The notes beneath the pieces were generated by a model that saw nothing but the letters and a program-made list of their open reading frames with translations, did not search any database and was not told the DNA's origin. Of a stretch of DNA of 47,776 nucleotides, positions 8,388 through 18,141 are shown in pieces. Both the position numbers and the translations under genes were made by a program. Location: positions 1-47,776 of the forward strand of contig CAZDPJ010000008.1 of NCBI GenBank assembly GCA_964507405.1, in the 5' to 3' direction. Each line of letters begins with the position of its first letter. The first letter of the stretch is position 1. Origin of the DNA: UMGS75 sp964507405. GTDB lineage: Bacteria > Bacillota_I > Bacilli_A > ML615J-28 > CAG-313.

Positions 8388-9611
8388 ATGGATATATTAG
8401 AAAGATTTATAAATTATGTAAAGATTGATACCCAATCAGATGAACAAGTACCAACTAATCCTACAACCAAAAAACAATTTGATTTAGGTAATTTATTAGT
8501 TGAAGAATTAAAAAATATTGGTATAAGTAATGCCTTTATTGATGATAATTGCTATGTTTATGGATACTTACCATCAAATGTAGGTAGTACTAAAACAATT
8601 GGATTAATTGCACACATGGATACTGCAACTGAACTTACTGGAAAGAATGTATCTCCTAAAATAATTGAAGATTATGAGGGAAAAGATATTATTTTAAATA
8701 AAGAAAAAAACATCATAATGAAAGTAAGTGACTTTCCTAATTTAAAAAATAAAGTTCATCATACCATAGTTACTACTGATGGAACAACATTACTTGGAGC
8801 TGATGATAAAGCCGGCATTGCTATTATTATGGAAGTAATATCAAAATTAATTAATTCAAATTATAATTATCCTAATATTATTATTACTTTTACACCTGAT
8901 GAAGAAGTAGGAATGGGAACTAATAGCTTTAATGTTGATTATTATAAAGAACATAACTGCTCAATGGCCTATACAATTGATGGTGGAGATATTAATACAT
9001 TAAGTTTTGAAAACTTTAACGCAGCTAGTGCAACCATCAAAGTTCAAGGAAAAGCCATTCATCCAGGTAGTGCTAAAGGAAAAATGATTAATAGTATGCA
9101 TCTAGCTATGGAATTTCATCAAATGTTACCCGTTGATTTAGTACCTGAAAAAACCGAAAAATATGAAGGATTCAATCATTTAACTAATTTTGAAGGATCA
9201 GTTGAAAGTTCAACCTTACATTATATAATTAGAAACCATGATATGAATAAATTTAGAGAACAAATAGAAACATTTAAAACTATTACTAATTATCTAAATA
9301 ATAAATATGGTGAATCTACTTTTATTACAGAAATAAAGGATAGTTATTATAATATGAAAGAAATGGTACTAAAACAACCAGAAATATTAGAATATGCCAT
9401 AAAAGGACTAAAACGAAATAAAATAGAGCCAGAAATCGAAGCCATTCGCGGTGGTACGGATGGAGCAAGACTAAGCTTTATGGGAATTGTTACTCCAAAT
9501 CTAGGAACTGGTGGTGACAATTGCCATGGTAAATATGAATATGCAAGTATTACGGACATGAAAAAAATGGTTGATATTATTATCGAAATTATGAATGTTG
9601 CGACCGAATAA
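8388..9611 (+). CDS. pepT: Peptidase T (tripeptide aminopeptidase)
   Basis: 407 residues, the normal PepT length. It removes N-terminal residues from tripeptides using two zinc ions. The M20 metal ligands are visible: His76 and Asp78 in AHMDTA, the bridging Asp in GADDKAG (139-140), Glu172/Glu173 in PDEEVG, the Asp in TIDGGD and the late His in GGDNCHGKYE. The EAIRGGTDGARLSFMG block near residue 350 is characteristic of PepT. The start ATG follows AAAAAGGAG. This is the only clear plus-strand gene of the window and stands alone between its own promoter and a terminator; it probably serves peptide utilisation. Confidence 0.93.
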   Translation: MDILERFINYVKIDTQSDEQVPTNPTTKKQFDLGNLLVEELKNIGISNAFIDDNCYVYGYLPSNVGSTKTIGLIAHMDTATELTGKNVSPKIIEDYEGKDIILNKEKNIIMKVSDFPNLKNKVHHTIVTTDGTTLLGADDKAGIAIIMEVISKLINSNYNYPNIIITFTPDEEVGMGTNSFNVDYYKEHNCSMAYTIDGGDINTLSFENFNAASATIKVQGKAIHPGSAKGKMINSMHLAMEFHQMLPVDLVPEKTEKYEGFNHLTNFEGSVESSTLHYIIRNHDMNKFREQIETFKTITNYLNNKYGESTFITEIKDSYYNMKEMVLKQPEILEYAIKGLKRNKIEPEIEAIRGGTDGARLSFMGIVTPNLGTGGDNCHGKYEYASITDMKKMVDIIIEIMNVATE

Positions 9612-9643
9612 AAAGGCTAAGTTTAAACTTAGTCTTTTAATTT
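9611..9643. terminator. Bidirectional terminator between pepT and ntpD
   Basis: AAAAGGCTAAGTTT and AAACTTAGTCTTTT (9611-9638) form a long stem with A and T runs on both sides. It ends pepT on the plus strand and, overlapping the ntpD stop codon, the V-ATPase operon on the minus strand. Confidence 0.8.
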
Positions 9644-10272
9644 TGTTGTTTTGATAGAATAATTTCTTTACTTTTCATAAGTCTAATTATATTACTTCTT
9701 TCATTATCTTCAAGTTTCATCGTAATATAATGTATATTTTCTTCTAAATTAGGAATTAATACATATTCAATAGCATTAACACGTCTTCTTGCTTTTTCTA
9801 TTTCTACAGCTAACATATCACAGCTTTTTTCTATTTCAGCAAGTCTAACCATATCTTTAACTAAAGCAGATAGTTTTAAAACTGATTCATCTAATTCACA
9901 TGGTGTAAAAGCAAAACTATAAGTTATGTCCGTTGCTTCACTAGATTTAACATTTAATTTAGGAACCTTTATATTCATTATTGAATAATCATCAACTTCA
10001 ATATCAATATTTTGACTAGGAACAAGTAATGCTTCCATAAGTCCTGCATAACTCATTTTAAGACGAGCTTCATTAAAAGTATTAGAAATAGTTTCAAGGC
10101 TTTTTTCAACCTTTTTTCTTAGTTCCATATTTTCTTTTATTAAATTCATAAACTGACGAACCATTTCATCTTGTTTATCTTTTAATAACTTATGACCACG
10201 ACTTGCGGTTGAAAGTTCTTTTTTTAAACGCATTAATTCCATTCTTGTTGGATTAACTGTAGTTTGAGCCAT
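9637..10272 (-). CDS. ntpD: V-type ATPase subunit D
   Basis: 211 residues, the central-stalk (rotor axle) subunit. The two long antiparallel helices are visible at each end: NPTRMELMRLKKELSTASRG near the start is the family signature, and the C-terminal helix from about 155 (VEIEKARRRVNAIEYVLIP) is equally typical. It is the last gene of the nine-gene operon, 2 bases after ntpB. Confidence 0.93.
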   Translation of the reverse strand: MAQTTVNPTRMELMRLKKELSTASRGHKLLKDKQDEMVRQFMNLIKENMELRKKVEKSLETISNTFNEARLKMSYAGLMEALLVPSQNIDIEVDDYSIMNIKVPKLNVKSSEATDITYSFAFTPCELDESVLKLSALVKDMVRLAEIEKSCDMLAVEIEKARRRVNAIEYVLIPNLEENIHYITMKLEDNERSNIIRLMKSKEIILSKQQN

Positions 10273-10274
10273 AA

Positions 10275-11654
10275 TTAATCCTCATCTTTTGGTAAGTATT
10301 TATCAATATATTCTAGACTAATTCGTTTTAATTCCGTAACTGGTAAAATCTTAAGTAATTTCCAACCAAGATCTAGGGTTTCTTCAATCGTTCTATTGGT
10401 TGTATTACCTTGAGATACATATTGCTTTTCAAATTCATCAGCAAATTTAGCATATAATTTATCTACATCAGAAAGGGCAGCATCACCTAAAATAACAGAT
10501 AATTCTTTTGCTTCCTTTCCTCTTGCATAAGCTGAGAACAACTGATTCATTGTTTGAGAATGGTCTTCTCTTGTTTTATTTATGCCAATACCTTTATCTT
10601 TTAAACGACTTAATGAAGGTAGTACATCAATCGGTGGCGTTATACCTCTACGATATAAATCTCTCGATAAGATAATTTGTCCTTCCGTAATATATCCTGT
10701 TAAGTCAGGAATCGGATGAGTCTTATCATCTTCCGGCATTGTTAAAATAGGTATTTGCGTAATTGAACCTTTTTTACCATGAATACGACCAGCTCTTTCA
10801 TATAATGAAGCAAGGTCGGTGTACATGTAACCAGGATATCCACGTCTTCCCGGCACTTCCTTACGGGCTGCTGATACTTCACGTAATGCTTCCGCATAAT
10901 TAGTGATATCAGTAATAATTACAAGAACGTGCATACCTAGTTCATAAGCTAAATATTCAGCACAAGTAATTGCCATACGTGGAGTTGCAATTCTTTCAAT
11001 TGCGGGGTCATTAGCAAGATTCATAAATAAAACTGATCTTTCAATTGCACCTGAGGCTTTAAAATCTTCAATAAAGAAATTTGCTTCTTCAAAAGTAATA
11101 CCTATTGCGGCAAACACAACCGCAAATTTATCATCAGTACCACGAACTCGAGCTTGTCTTGCAATTTGTACAGCAAGTTTAGAGTGAGGAAGTCCGGAGC
11201 CCGAAAAAATAGGTAATTTTTGTCCTCTAACTAAAGTATTAAGTCCATCAATTGCACTAACACCTGTTTGAATGAACTCTGAAGGATAATCACGAGCAAC
11301 AGGATTTAAAGGGGTACCATTAATATCTAGACAAGCACTTGGGATTAACTCATCTCCACCATCAATTGGACGACCCATACCATCAAATACTCTACCAACG
11401 ATATCAGGTGATACTTTTAACTCAATACCATGTCCTAAAAACATTGCTTTAGATGTTGATATTTTTAATCCTTGAGAACTATTATATAATTGAACTAAGG
11501 CTTTATCCTCATTAATTTCTAGTACTTTACCATATCTAATTTCACCACTTGCTTGTTTGATTTGAACAAGTTCATCATATTTAACCCCTTCAACATGATC
11601 AACTAACATTAAAGGACCAACTACTTCTCTAATTGTCTTATATTCTTTAGGCAT
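10275..11654 (-). CDS. ntpB: V-type ATPase subunit B (non-catalytic)
   Basis: 459 residues, the regulatory partner of subunit A in the A3B3 head. It has the B-type nucleotide region FSGSGLPHSKLA in place of a P-loop, and conserved VPGRRGYPGYMYTDLA and SRLKDKGIG segments. The start codon overlaps the stop of ntpA (TAATG), implying coupled translation that would help make equal amounts of A and B. Confidence 0.95.
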   Translation of the reverse strand: MPKEYKTIREVVGPLMLVDHVEGVKYDELVQIKQASGEIRYGKVLEINEDKALVQLYNSSQGLKISTSKAMFLGHGIELKVSPDIVGRVFDGMGRPIDGGDELIPSACLDINGTPLNPVARDYPSEFIQTGVSAIDGLNTLVRGQKLPIFSGSGLPHSKLAVQIARQARVRGTDDKFAVVFAAIGITFEEANFFIEDFKASGAIERSVLFMNLANDPAIERIATPRMAITCAEYLAYELGMHVLVIITDITNYAEALREVSAARKEVPGRRGYPGYMYTDLASLYERAGRIHGKKGSITQIPILTMPEDDKTHPIPDLTGYITEGQIILSRDLYRRGITPPIDVLPSLSRLKDKGIGINKTREDHSQTMNQLFSAYARGKEAKELSVILGDAALSDVDKLYAKFADEFEKQYVSQGNTTNRTIEETLDLGWKLLKILPVTELKRISLEYIDKYLPKDED

Positions 11655-13435
11655 TAGATTTGTTCTCCTTTCATAAGTGAATCATATTCTTTATCAATTT
11701 CAAGATAAATTGATTGGATTTTTTCATCAAATTCATTTTCAGGAATGTATTTCATTCTACCAATTAAAGAAAGAACATTCATGTTAATAATTTTAAAATA
11801 AGAGACATTATTACTTAATGCAACTTTACCTTCTTCATACCATTTAAGAATTGCTTTTAACATACCAAATTGTTTTTTTAGTGAAGTATAAGTATCTATT
11901 TCATGGAAAGCAATTTGATGAAGGTAGTCTTCACGAATTAATCTAGCAACATCAAGCGTTAATCGATCATTAAATTCAAGTGAATCAGCACCAACAAGAC
12001 GAACAATTTCTTCTAATTTTGATTCTTCTTGAAGAAGGCTCATTGCTTCATTTACTTGTTTACTCCAATTTTGATCTAAAGATTCATTATAATAATTATT
12101 TATATCATATAAAGAATAACTCTTTAACCAATCAATTGCGGGGAAATGTCTACGATAAGCAAGTTGTGAACTTAATCCCCAGAACACCTTAACAATACGA
12201 AGAGTGGCTTGTGATACTGGTTCTGATGTATCACCACCTGGAGGCGATACTGCCCCGATTGCGGTAATCGAACCTTCTGCGTTATCACTTCCTAAACACT
12301 TTACAAGACCAGCACGTTCATAGAATTCAGCAAGTCTTGATGATAAATACGCTGGATATCCTTCTTCACCTGGCATTTCTTCAAGTCTACCAGACATTTC
12401 ACGTAGGGCTTCTGCCCATCTTGAAGTTGAATCAGCCATAATAGCAACATTATACCCCATATCACGGTAATATTCAGCAATTGTAATACCCGTATAAATA
12501 GATGCTTCTCTAGCAGCAACAGGCATATTTGATGTATTTGCTATAAGAACTGTTCTTTTCATCAAACTTTCACCAGTTTTAGGGTCTTTTAATTGGGGGA
12601 ATTCTTGTAGAACATCTGTCATCTCATTTCCACGTTCTCCACAACCAACATAAACAATTATATCTGCATTAGACCATTTTGCTAGTTGATGTTGTACTAC
12701 TGTTTTTCCACTACCAAATGGACCAGGTATCGCCGCAATCCCCCCTAATGCAATTGGGAAGAATGTATCGATTACTCTTTGTCCTGTTATTAATGGTTTT
12801 TGAGGTGCCAATTTTTGACGATATGGTCTACCACGTCTTACAGGCCATTTTTGAATCATATTTAAATTTATACTTTCACCATTCTTTTTAGTAATCGTAC
12901 AAATATGATCACTAACTTTCGCATTACCTGAATAAATCCATGTAACTTCTCCTTCAATGCCATTTGGAACCATTATTTTATGTAAAACAACACTAGTTTC
13001 TTGAACAGTACCAAGTGTATCTCCAGCTTTTACAAAAGTACCAACCGTAATAACTGGAACAAAATTCCATATTTTTTCGCGATTTAATTTAGGTACATCA
13101 ACTCCAAGTGGAATACGATCACCAAATTTATCACATATAACATCAAGAGGTCTTTGAATTCCATCATAAATACCTTCAATTAAACCAGGACCAAGTTCTA
13201 CTGATAATGGTTCATTAGTAAAATATACAGGTTCACCAGGACCAAGTCCTGCTGTTTCTTCATATACTTGAATTGAGGCAACATCTCCACGAAGTTCAAT
13301 AATTTCACCAATTAGTTTTTTATTACTAACCTTTACAACGTCGAACATTTGAACATCTTTCATTCCCTTCGCAATAACTAAAGGTCCTGCTACTTTGGAG
13401 ATAACGCCTATTTGTTGATTTTCTAAATCTGTCAT
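11654..13435 (-). CDS. ntpA: V-type ATPase catalytic subunit A
   Basis: 593 residues, the ATP-hydrolysing or ATP-making subunit. The P-loop GPFGSGKT lies at 238-245; the catalytic GERGNEMTDVL region, ADSTSRWAEALREMSGRLEEMPGEEGYP and the non-homologous insertion after residue 120 distinguish it from F-type beta subunits. Length and motifs are complete. It is preceded by ntpG and overlaps ntpB. Confidence 0.96.
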   Translation of the reverse strand: MTDLENQQIGVISKVAGPLVIAKGMKDVQMFDVVKVSNKKLIGEIIELRGDVASIQVYEETAGLGPGEPVYFTNEPLSVELGPGLIEGIYDGIQRPLDVICDKFGDRIPLGVDVPKLNREKIWNFVPVITVGTFVKAGDTLGTVQETSVVLHKIMVPNGIEGEVTWIYSGNAKVSDHICTITKKNGESINLNMIQKWPVRRGRPYRQKLAPQKPLITGQRVIDTFFPIALGGIAAIPGPFGSGKTVVQHQLAKWSNADIIVYVGCGERGNEMTDVLQEFPQLKDPKTGESLMKRTVLIANTSNMPVAAREASIYTGITIAEYYRDMGYNVAIMADSTSRWAEALREMSGRLEEMPGEEGYPAYLSSRLAEFYERAGLVKCLGSDNAEGSITAIGAVSPPGGDTSEPVSQATLRIVKVFWGLSSQLAYRRHFPAIDWLKSYSLYDINNYYNESLDQNWSKQVNEAMSLLQEESKLEEIVRLVGADSLEFNDRLTLDVARLIREDYLHQIAFHEIDTYTSLKKQFGMLKAILKWYEEGKVALSNNVSYFKIINMNVLSLIGRMKYIPENEFDEKIQSIYLEIDKEYDSLMKGEQI

Positions 13436-13448
13436 AATTTACCCCTTT

Positions 13449-13766
13449 CTAAAATATCGAAGTGCCAATAGCTTTTTCAACATTATCTTTTATTTTTTTA
13501 ATGCCAACTCCACTATTAACATTATCTAGGGGAAGTGGTAAGATAATAGGATAAGTCATTTGACTATATTTTTCACGAGTTTCAGTAATTTCTTCATATA
13601 TTTTTTCAGTAACAAAAATAATTTTACAGCCATCTTTATATAATCTAAATATTTCTTTATCAATTTCAGAAATATCATTAGAATAAAAAGTTTTAAATCC
13701 AACTGAATTATAAATAATAATTGATTCATCACTTCCTATAGCCGCAATACTAAGTTTCTCGTTCAT
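13449..13766 (-). CDS. ntpG: V-type ATPase subunit F (NtpG)
   Basis: 105 residues, a small Rossmann-like central-stalk protein that sits on the D subunit. IAAIGSDESIIIYNSVGFKTF at the start and the Pro-rich PIILPLPLD segment near residue 75 match the family. Position between ntpC and ntpA agrees with the Enterococcus hirae gene order. Confidence 0.85.
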   Translation of the reverse strand: MNEKLSIAAIGSDESIIIYNSVGFKTFYSNDISEIDKEIFRLYKDGCKIIFVTEKIYEEITETREKYSQMTYPIILPLPLDNVNSGVGIKKIKDNVEKAIGTSIF

Positions 13767-13782
13767 CCATTCACCTACTTTT

Positions 13783-14700
13783 CTAGATTAAATTTTTAAT
13801 TTTTAAAGTCTTATTATATAATAATCTTATATTTAAAGCTTCAGCGTTTTTTAATAAATAATAATATATCATAGGACCAATCGTAAATGGGTCATCTTTA
13901 TATTTTGACATTTCTTCGATAATTAACTTTTGAAATGCCCATTCTATATCCGATAAATTATTAATTTGTTTTAATGTATGTGTAATTTTTTCTTCATAAT
14001 AAGGTTCTAATCTTTTATATAGTGCATCATTATTTAAAGAAAATAACTCTTTAAATAAATCTATTTTTATTTTACCATTATCAAGAAGCATTACTTCAAA
14101 TTCTTCATAATTCCAATTTAGATTACGTGCTCTAAATAAGGAAATTATATTAGTTGTATCAATTTTTAAAGTAATATATTTTTTTAAAATACTATTGATT
14201 GTATTATTTAAAGCATAACTATAAACTGAATTATCAATAAGAGCACTAACTAGCTTAGGATTAGAGATATTATCAATTTTATTATTTATTTCTAAAATTA
14301 ATTGTTTCCATGATTTACTTAATGATGAATAGTCATTATTATTAATAGCATTAAATAGTATATCATAATTTAAGGTACCAAGTTGATCATGTAAATCATA
14401 ATTATTTATATTAAAAATTTTCATTTTAAAAATTAATTTTAGATTAAGAGCATCATTTACTAAATAAAATAAATCTGTATCTTTCTTATTTGGAGTAATA
14501 CTATCAATTAATTCTCTTGTTTTAAGTGATTCACTTAAAATTAATTCTTCTAAAGTATTTCCTTCTTTGCCATAATTCATAGCTAATAACACTTTAACAA
14601 ACTCTGACTTATCATATTTATTTAACACAAGTAATTTATTTTTATCCAAAACTTTAGATTCTAACGCTTTAACTGTACCACTTGCATATGGATAATTCAT
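13783..14700 (-). CDS. ntpC: V-type ATPase subunit C (d-type, rotor adaptor)
   Basis: About 305 residues. This funnel-shaped subunit joins the central stalk to the membrane ring. The start is placed at the ATG at 14700 (MNYPYASGTVKALESK, matching the family's YAxAxxRVxALExxLL opening), which has GGTGG 6 bases upstream and begins just after the ntpE stop. A longer frame reaching 14745 would overlap ntpE by 44 bases and is not favoured. The body is helical and Asn/Ile-rich, weakly conserved as usual for this subunit. Confidence 0.85.
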   Translation of the reverse strand: MNYPYASGTVKALESKVLDKNKLLVLNKYDKSEFVKVLLAMNYGKEGNTLEELILSESLKTRELIDSITPNKKDTDLFYLVNDALNLKLIFKMKIFNINNYDLHDQLGTLNYDILFNAINNNDYSSLSKSWKQLILEINNKIDNISNPKLVSALIDNSVYSYALNNTINSILKKYITLKIDTTNIISLFRARNLNWNYEEFEVMLLDNGKIKIDLFKELFSLNNDALYKRLEPYYEEKITHTLKQINNLSDIEWAFQKLIIEEMSKYKDDPFTIGPMIYYYLLKNAEALNIRLLYNKTLKIKNLI

Positions 14701-14701
14701 A

Positions 14702-15307
14702 TTATTCCACCATACCAAATAACATTTCGCAAATTTCTTTTTCAAGATTTTCTTCTAAAGAAGCAAGTACAACTTCATATGAATAATCAATATCATAATA
14801 CATTGATTCAACAATAAAACCACCAGAAATATTGTTTGAGGATTTCTTTAATAATAAATTATACTTATTGGAAAATAATTTATCTAATTCATTGTTATGA
14901 TTACTTGAAAATAAATTCATATATTTTTCATAATCTAACTCATTTACTAAAATAAATTCGCCACCATTTAAATTGACTTTATTTAGATTATTAATAACAT
15001 ATTTAGTTAATTCATCATTATTCATTTGCAATAATTTTTGATGTGCTTGGTTAAAAGTATTCTTTATTATTTGTTTTTTATTTTTTAAAATGAGTTGTGC
15101 TTTGGATTGTTCTAATGAAGCAACTTCTGTCTTAAGAATATTTTCACATTTTTTATTTGTTTCAAGTATTACTTGTGATAATTTTTGATTAGTCTCGTTC
15201 ATTAATTGTTCAGTTATGTTTTGAGCTTTAATTTTACCATTTTCTTTAATTACTTCTGCTTCATTTTTCGCATTAGTAATTATTTTTTCATATACTGAAC
15301 TACTCAC
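14702..15307 (-). CDS. ntpE: V-type ATPase subunit E (peripheral stalk)
   Basis: 201 residues: an N-terminal helix rich in Ala, Glu and Lys (NAKNEAEVIKENGKIKAQN) that pairs with NtpF to form a peripheral stalk, and a C-terminal globular part (GGFIVESMYYDIDYSYE is the conserved motif). The start is a GTG at 15307 with GAGGTG 5 bases upstream. It lies between ntpK and ntpC. Confidence 0.88.
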   Translation of the reverse strand: MSSSVYEKIITNAKNEAEVIKENGKIKAQNITEQLMNETNQKLSQVILETNKKCENILKTEVASLEQSKAQLILKNKKQIIKNTFNQAHQKLLQMNNDELTKYVINNLNKVNLNGGEFILVNELDYEKYMNLFSSNHNNELDKLFSNKYNLLLKKSSNNISGGFIVESMYYDIDYSYEVVLASLEENLEKEICEMLFGMVE

Positions 15308-15318
15308 AAAATCACCTC

Positions 15319-15786
15319 TTATAAAGAGAAGATTAACATGATACTAACGATTAATGAAAGAATGGCATATGTTTCAACAAGTACTGCCATTGTAATACCT
15401 TTACCAGAAGCATCTGGTTGTTTTGCTGTCATCATAATACCTGCAGTTGCAACTTTACCTTGGAAAATAGCTGAGATAAGACCATTAATTGCAATTGGCA
15501 TAAATACTGTAAAATATGCCCAACCTTCTGCAACAGTTAAATATAGGCCTCCACCATTAAGAATTTCTGTTTGAATCATAAATAAGAAGGTAGTTAAAAA
15601 TCCATATAAACCTTGAGTACCAGGTAAAATTTGAAGTACTAATAATTTACCAAATAATTCAGGTTTTTCTGAAGTCACACCTGCTGCGGCTTTACCACAC
15701 ATTTGTACACCAAGTATTGAACCAATACCTGGTAAAATTGTTCCTAATGCTGCTCCGATAAGAGCGATAATTGTTCCATTTGTCAT
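15319..15786 (-). CDS. ntpK: V-type ATPase subunit K (membrane rotor ring, sodium type)
   Basis: 155 residues with four membrane helices (two fused hairpins), the size of the E. hirae K subunit. Residues that bind sodium in the E. hirae ring are all present: Leu54, Thr57 and Gln58 in ILPGTQGLYGF, Gln109 in FQGKVATAG and the carboxylate Glu138 in VETYAIL. This argues for Na+ rather than H+ as the pumped ion. Only the second hairpin carries the carboxylate, as in other V-type rings. Confidence 0.93.
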   Translation of the reverse strand: MTNGTIIALIGAALGTILPGIGSILGVQMCGKAAAGVTSEKPELFGKLLVLQILPGTQGLYGFLTTFLFMIQTEILNGGGLYLTVAEGWAYFTVFMPIAINGLISAIFQGKVATAGIMMTAKQPDASGKGITMAVLVETYAILSLIVSIMLIFSL

Positions 15787-15799
15787 TTTAAAATTTCTC

Positions 15800-17674
15800 C
15801 TATTCTTTAATTTCTTTTATATATTTTGTTTTTACCGATAAAGGTTTGAAGTCAACGCCTCCACCTTCATAAAATTTACCAAAAAATTCAATGTATTGTA
15901 ATCTACTATCATGAACATAAGCAGAAAGTAGTCCTAATACAAGATTAAAAATGTGACCGATTATAAAAATTAATGCGGCAAAAATCATTCCAATAAAACT
16001 TCCACCTACCATTGTAGCAAGGGTATTCATTACAACAGCTACTGCTGCACTAGACATTGCAAGGGCCATAATTCTTGAATAAGATAGTAAATCACCCATA
16101 TATGAAGTAACATCATATAGACCAACAATACCACCTAAGGCCTTACCAAGGATAGATTTTTTAGCATATCCACCAAATATAATTATTAACGCAGCGCCTA
16201 TAATAACCATAATGATTCCGATTAAATTATTTATAAAATAGGTTCCAATCCCTAATAAAATTAGAATCCAACTTAAATTTTTAGATAACATTTCAAAAAT
16301 ATTTTTTTCTTTAATATTAGCAATAGCCTTTACAACTAGACCAGTAATTAAATGAATTGCGCCAATTGCGACAGAAACTAATAACATAGTTATTGGGTCT
16401 TCCATTGGGTTAAACCAATACCAAATATTTAATCCAAAATCAGTCTGTGGATTAAATCCAAAGTAACTTCCAAATATAATACCCCAGAAAATTGTTGGTA
16501 CCCCCGAATACATAATTACATTAATTAACTTTTCGATATTTCCTTTTGGTTTCATTATTTTTTTCAATATGAAACAGAAGAAAATCATCATTAATCCATA
16601 ACCAGCATCCCCCATCATCATACCAAATAAAAACCAATACCAAACAGACATCACAGGATTAGGGTCTGTTTCTTTGCTATTTGGTTTTGAAAACATATCA
16701 GTAATTGTTTCAAATTGACTAACAAACCTCTTATTTTTAGTATATGTTGGGACAACATCATCTTCTGCTGGATCTTCAAATTCAATATCATAATATTCAG
16801 TTTTACATTTTACAGCATCTTCTAATAAATCTAATGTATCAATTCTAACCCAACCTTCAATAACAGCTGTTTCTAATGTTTCTAAATATTTAACATTATT
16901 TATTTCATTTTGTGTTAAGATTTGGTCACTTAATACTCTAAATTTTAAAATAGAATTTGATAAGTCCTTAATTTCATTGTTAATATTATTTAACTCAGTT
17001 TGAAGCATAAATAAATTATTTTCTAATTCCTTAATTTTATCACTAATTAAAATATCAATACTTGGAAGTTTAACATCATTAAAATTATAATTAGATAAAA
17101 ATTCATTAAGGCTAGCCTCATCAGGCTTATAACAAATTGCAATTACACCACAAACTGATTTATAACTTGGCAATATTTCAACATCAAATGAATAATTAGA
17201 TAATGAATCACTTAATTTAGGTTCATATCTTGAAGGAATAGTTCCAATTCTAATACAGGAATGTAAAGTGTTCTTTAAATTATTAGGAACCGTATCAAGT
17301 GTTTTCCAAACATTTAATGATTCTATTTCATCATTAATTTCTTTTTTTAATTGATTAATTTCTTGGATACGACTATTCAATCGATTAAAATCATCTATTT
17401 CTTCAATAGTATCATTTGAAATATTATCAAATTCGTTTAAAGGAGTAATTTGGTAATCACCAAATAATCCTTTCTTTTTTTGATATTTATTTGCTAATTT
17501 AATAGTTTCTTCAACTTTATCTCTTAACCCCTCATTTAAAGTAAGTGATGGATTACTAGTACCTTCTTCATTATTAATAATCATTATTACTTCATGTTTT
17601 TGAAGAGATTTAATTACATCATCATAATCATGTTTTAAAACTACAATCTTAGCTTTTTTCATTTTTACAATCAT
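15800..17674 (-). CDS. ntpI: V-type ATPase subunit I (membrane stator)
   Basis: 624 residues: a cytoplasmic N-terminal half with coiled-coil stretches (about 90-130 and 215-250) and a C-terminal half with seven to eight membrane helices from about 335. The ion-path arginines are seen as Arg534 in LLSYSRIMALA and Arg591 in HDSRLQYIEFF. It forms the half-channels against the K ring. The start ATG overlaps the TGA of ntpF (ATGA) behind GAAGGTG. Confidence 0.94.
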   Translation of the reverse strand: MIVKMKKAKIVVLKHDYDDVIKSLQKHEVIMIINNEEGTSNPSLTLNEGLRDKVEETIKLANKYQKKKGLFGDYQITPLNEFDNISNDTIEEIDDFNRLNSRIQEINQLKKEINDEIESLNVWKTLDTVPNNLKNTLHSCIRIGTIPSRYEPKLSDSLSNYSFDVEILPSYKSVCGVIAICYKPDEASLNEFLSNYNFNDVKLPSIDILISDKIKELENNLFMLQTELNNINNEIKDLSNSILKFRVLSDQILTQNEINNVKYLETLETAVIEGWVRIDTLDLLEDAVKCKTEYYDIEFEDPAEDDVVPTYTKNKRFVSQFETITDMFSKPNSKETDPNPVMSVWYWFLFGMMMGDAGYGLMMIFFCFILKKIMKPKGNIEKLINVIMYSGVPTIFWGIIFGSYFGFNPQTDFGLNIWYWFNPMEDPITMLLVSVAIGAIHLITGLVVKAIANIKEKNIFEMLSKNLSWILILLGIGTYFINNLIGIIMVIIGAALIIIFGGYAKKSILGKALGGIVGLYDVTSYMGDLLSYSRIMALAMSSAAVAVVMNTLATMVGGSFIGMIFAALIFIIGHIFNLVLGLLSAYVHDSRLQYIEFFGKFYEGGGVDFKPLSVKTKYIKEIKE

Positions 17675-17979
17675 GAATCAATCACCTTCTTTATAATGAA
17701 ATCTATCGTTTCATCTAGATGGCTTTCAGCAAGTTTATTAGTACTATTATTTACTAACTTAACTTGTTCTTCATATTCTTTGGTTAATTCTAAGACTTTA
17801 GTTTTAGTTTCATTATATAGTTTTTCAACTTCTAAGTTATTATTTAAAGTCATTTCTTTAACCTTATTGTTATTATTTTTATTAACTTCATCAAGCATTA
17901 AAGCAACTTCATTTCTGGCATTTTCTTTAATCTCTTGTGCTTGCTTTTCTGCTTCATTTATTTTATCAATAATAGGCAT
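17671..17979 (-). CDS. ntpF: V-type ATPase subunit G/H-like (NtpF, peripheral stalk helix)
   Basis: 102 residues, nearly all one charged helix (INEAEKQAQEIKENARNEV and so on) as in NtpF, which pairs with NtpE. It is the first gene of the operon, matching the E. hirae order ntpF-I-K-E-C-G-A-B-D. It ends in TGA, showing that TGA is a stop in this genome. The start ATG follows AGAAGGTGGTG. Confidence 0.8.
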   Translation of the reverse strand: MPIIDKINEAEKQAQEIKENARNEVALMLDEVNKNNNNKVKEMTLNNNLEVEKLYNETKTKVLELTKEYEEQVKLVNNSTNKLAESHLDETIDFIIKKVIDS

Positions 17980-18002
17980 AAATAATCACCACCTTCTTTT
18001 TA

Positions 18003-18031
18003 ATTATATCAAAAATACCATTTTTTTGCAA
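18003..18031 (-). promoter_or_regulatory. Promoter of the V-ATPase operon
   Basis: TTGCAA (18026-18031) and TATAAT (18003-18008) on the minus strand with a 17-base spacer, about 25 bases upstream of the ntpF start. The element and its flanks are nearly identical to the promoter of the HydABC operon at 36167-36195. Confidence 0.75.
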
Positions 18032-18090
18032 GTTAAAAGAAGAAATGTAAACATAATTATAGAAATTGTATATTTAATTATTCATTAATT

Positions 18091-18119
18091 ATAACAAAAA
18101 AAGGACATTAAGTCCTTTT
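18091..18119 (-). terminator. Terminator after the LRR membrane protein gene
   Basis: AAAAGGAC / GTCCTTTT stem with a 5-base loop (18099-18119), followed on the minus strand by a run of T. It lies about 20 bases after the stop of the gene at 18142 and upstream of the V-ATPase promoter. Confidence 0.75.
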
Positions 18120-18141
18120 CTAAATTATTAAGTTAACTATT

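Noticed and set aside
12301..12519. Minus-strand frame of 72 codons inside ntpA
   Set aside because: It is an out-of-frame reading of the highly conserved ntpA sequence.
13783..14745. Longer ntpC starting at 14745
   Set aside because: It would overlap ntpE by 44 bases; the ATG at 14700 matches the family start and has a good ribosome-binding site.
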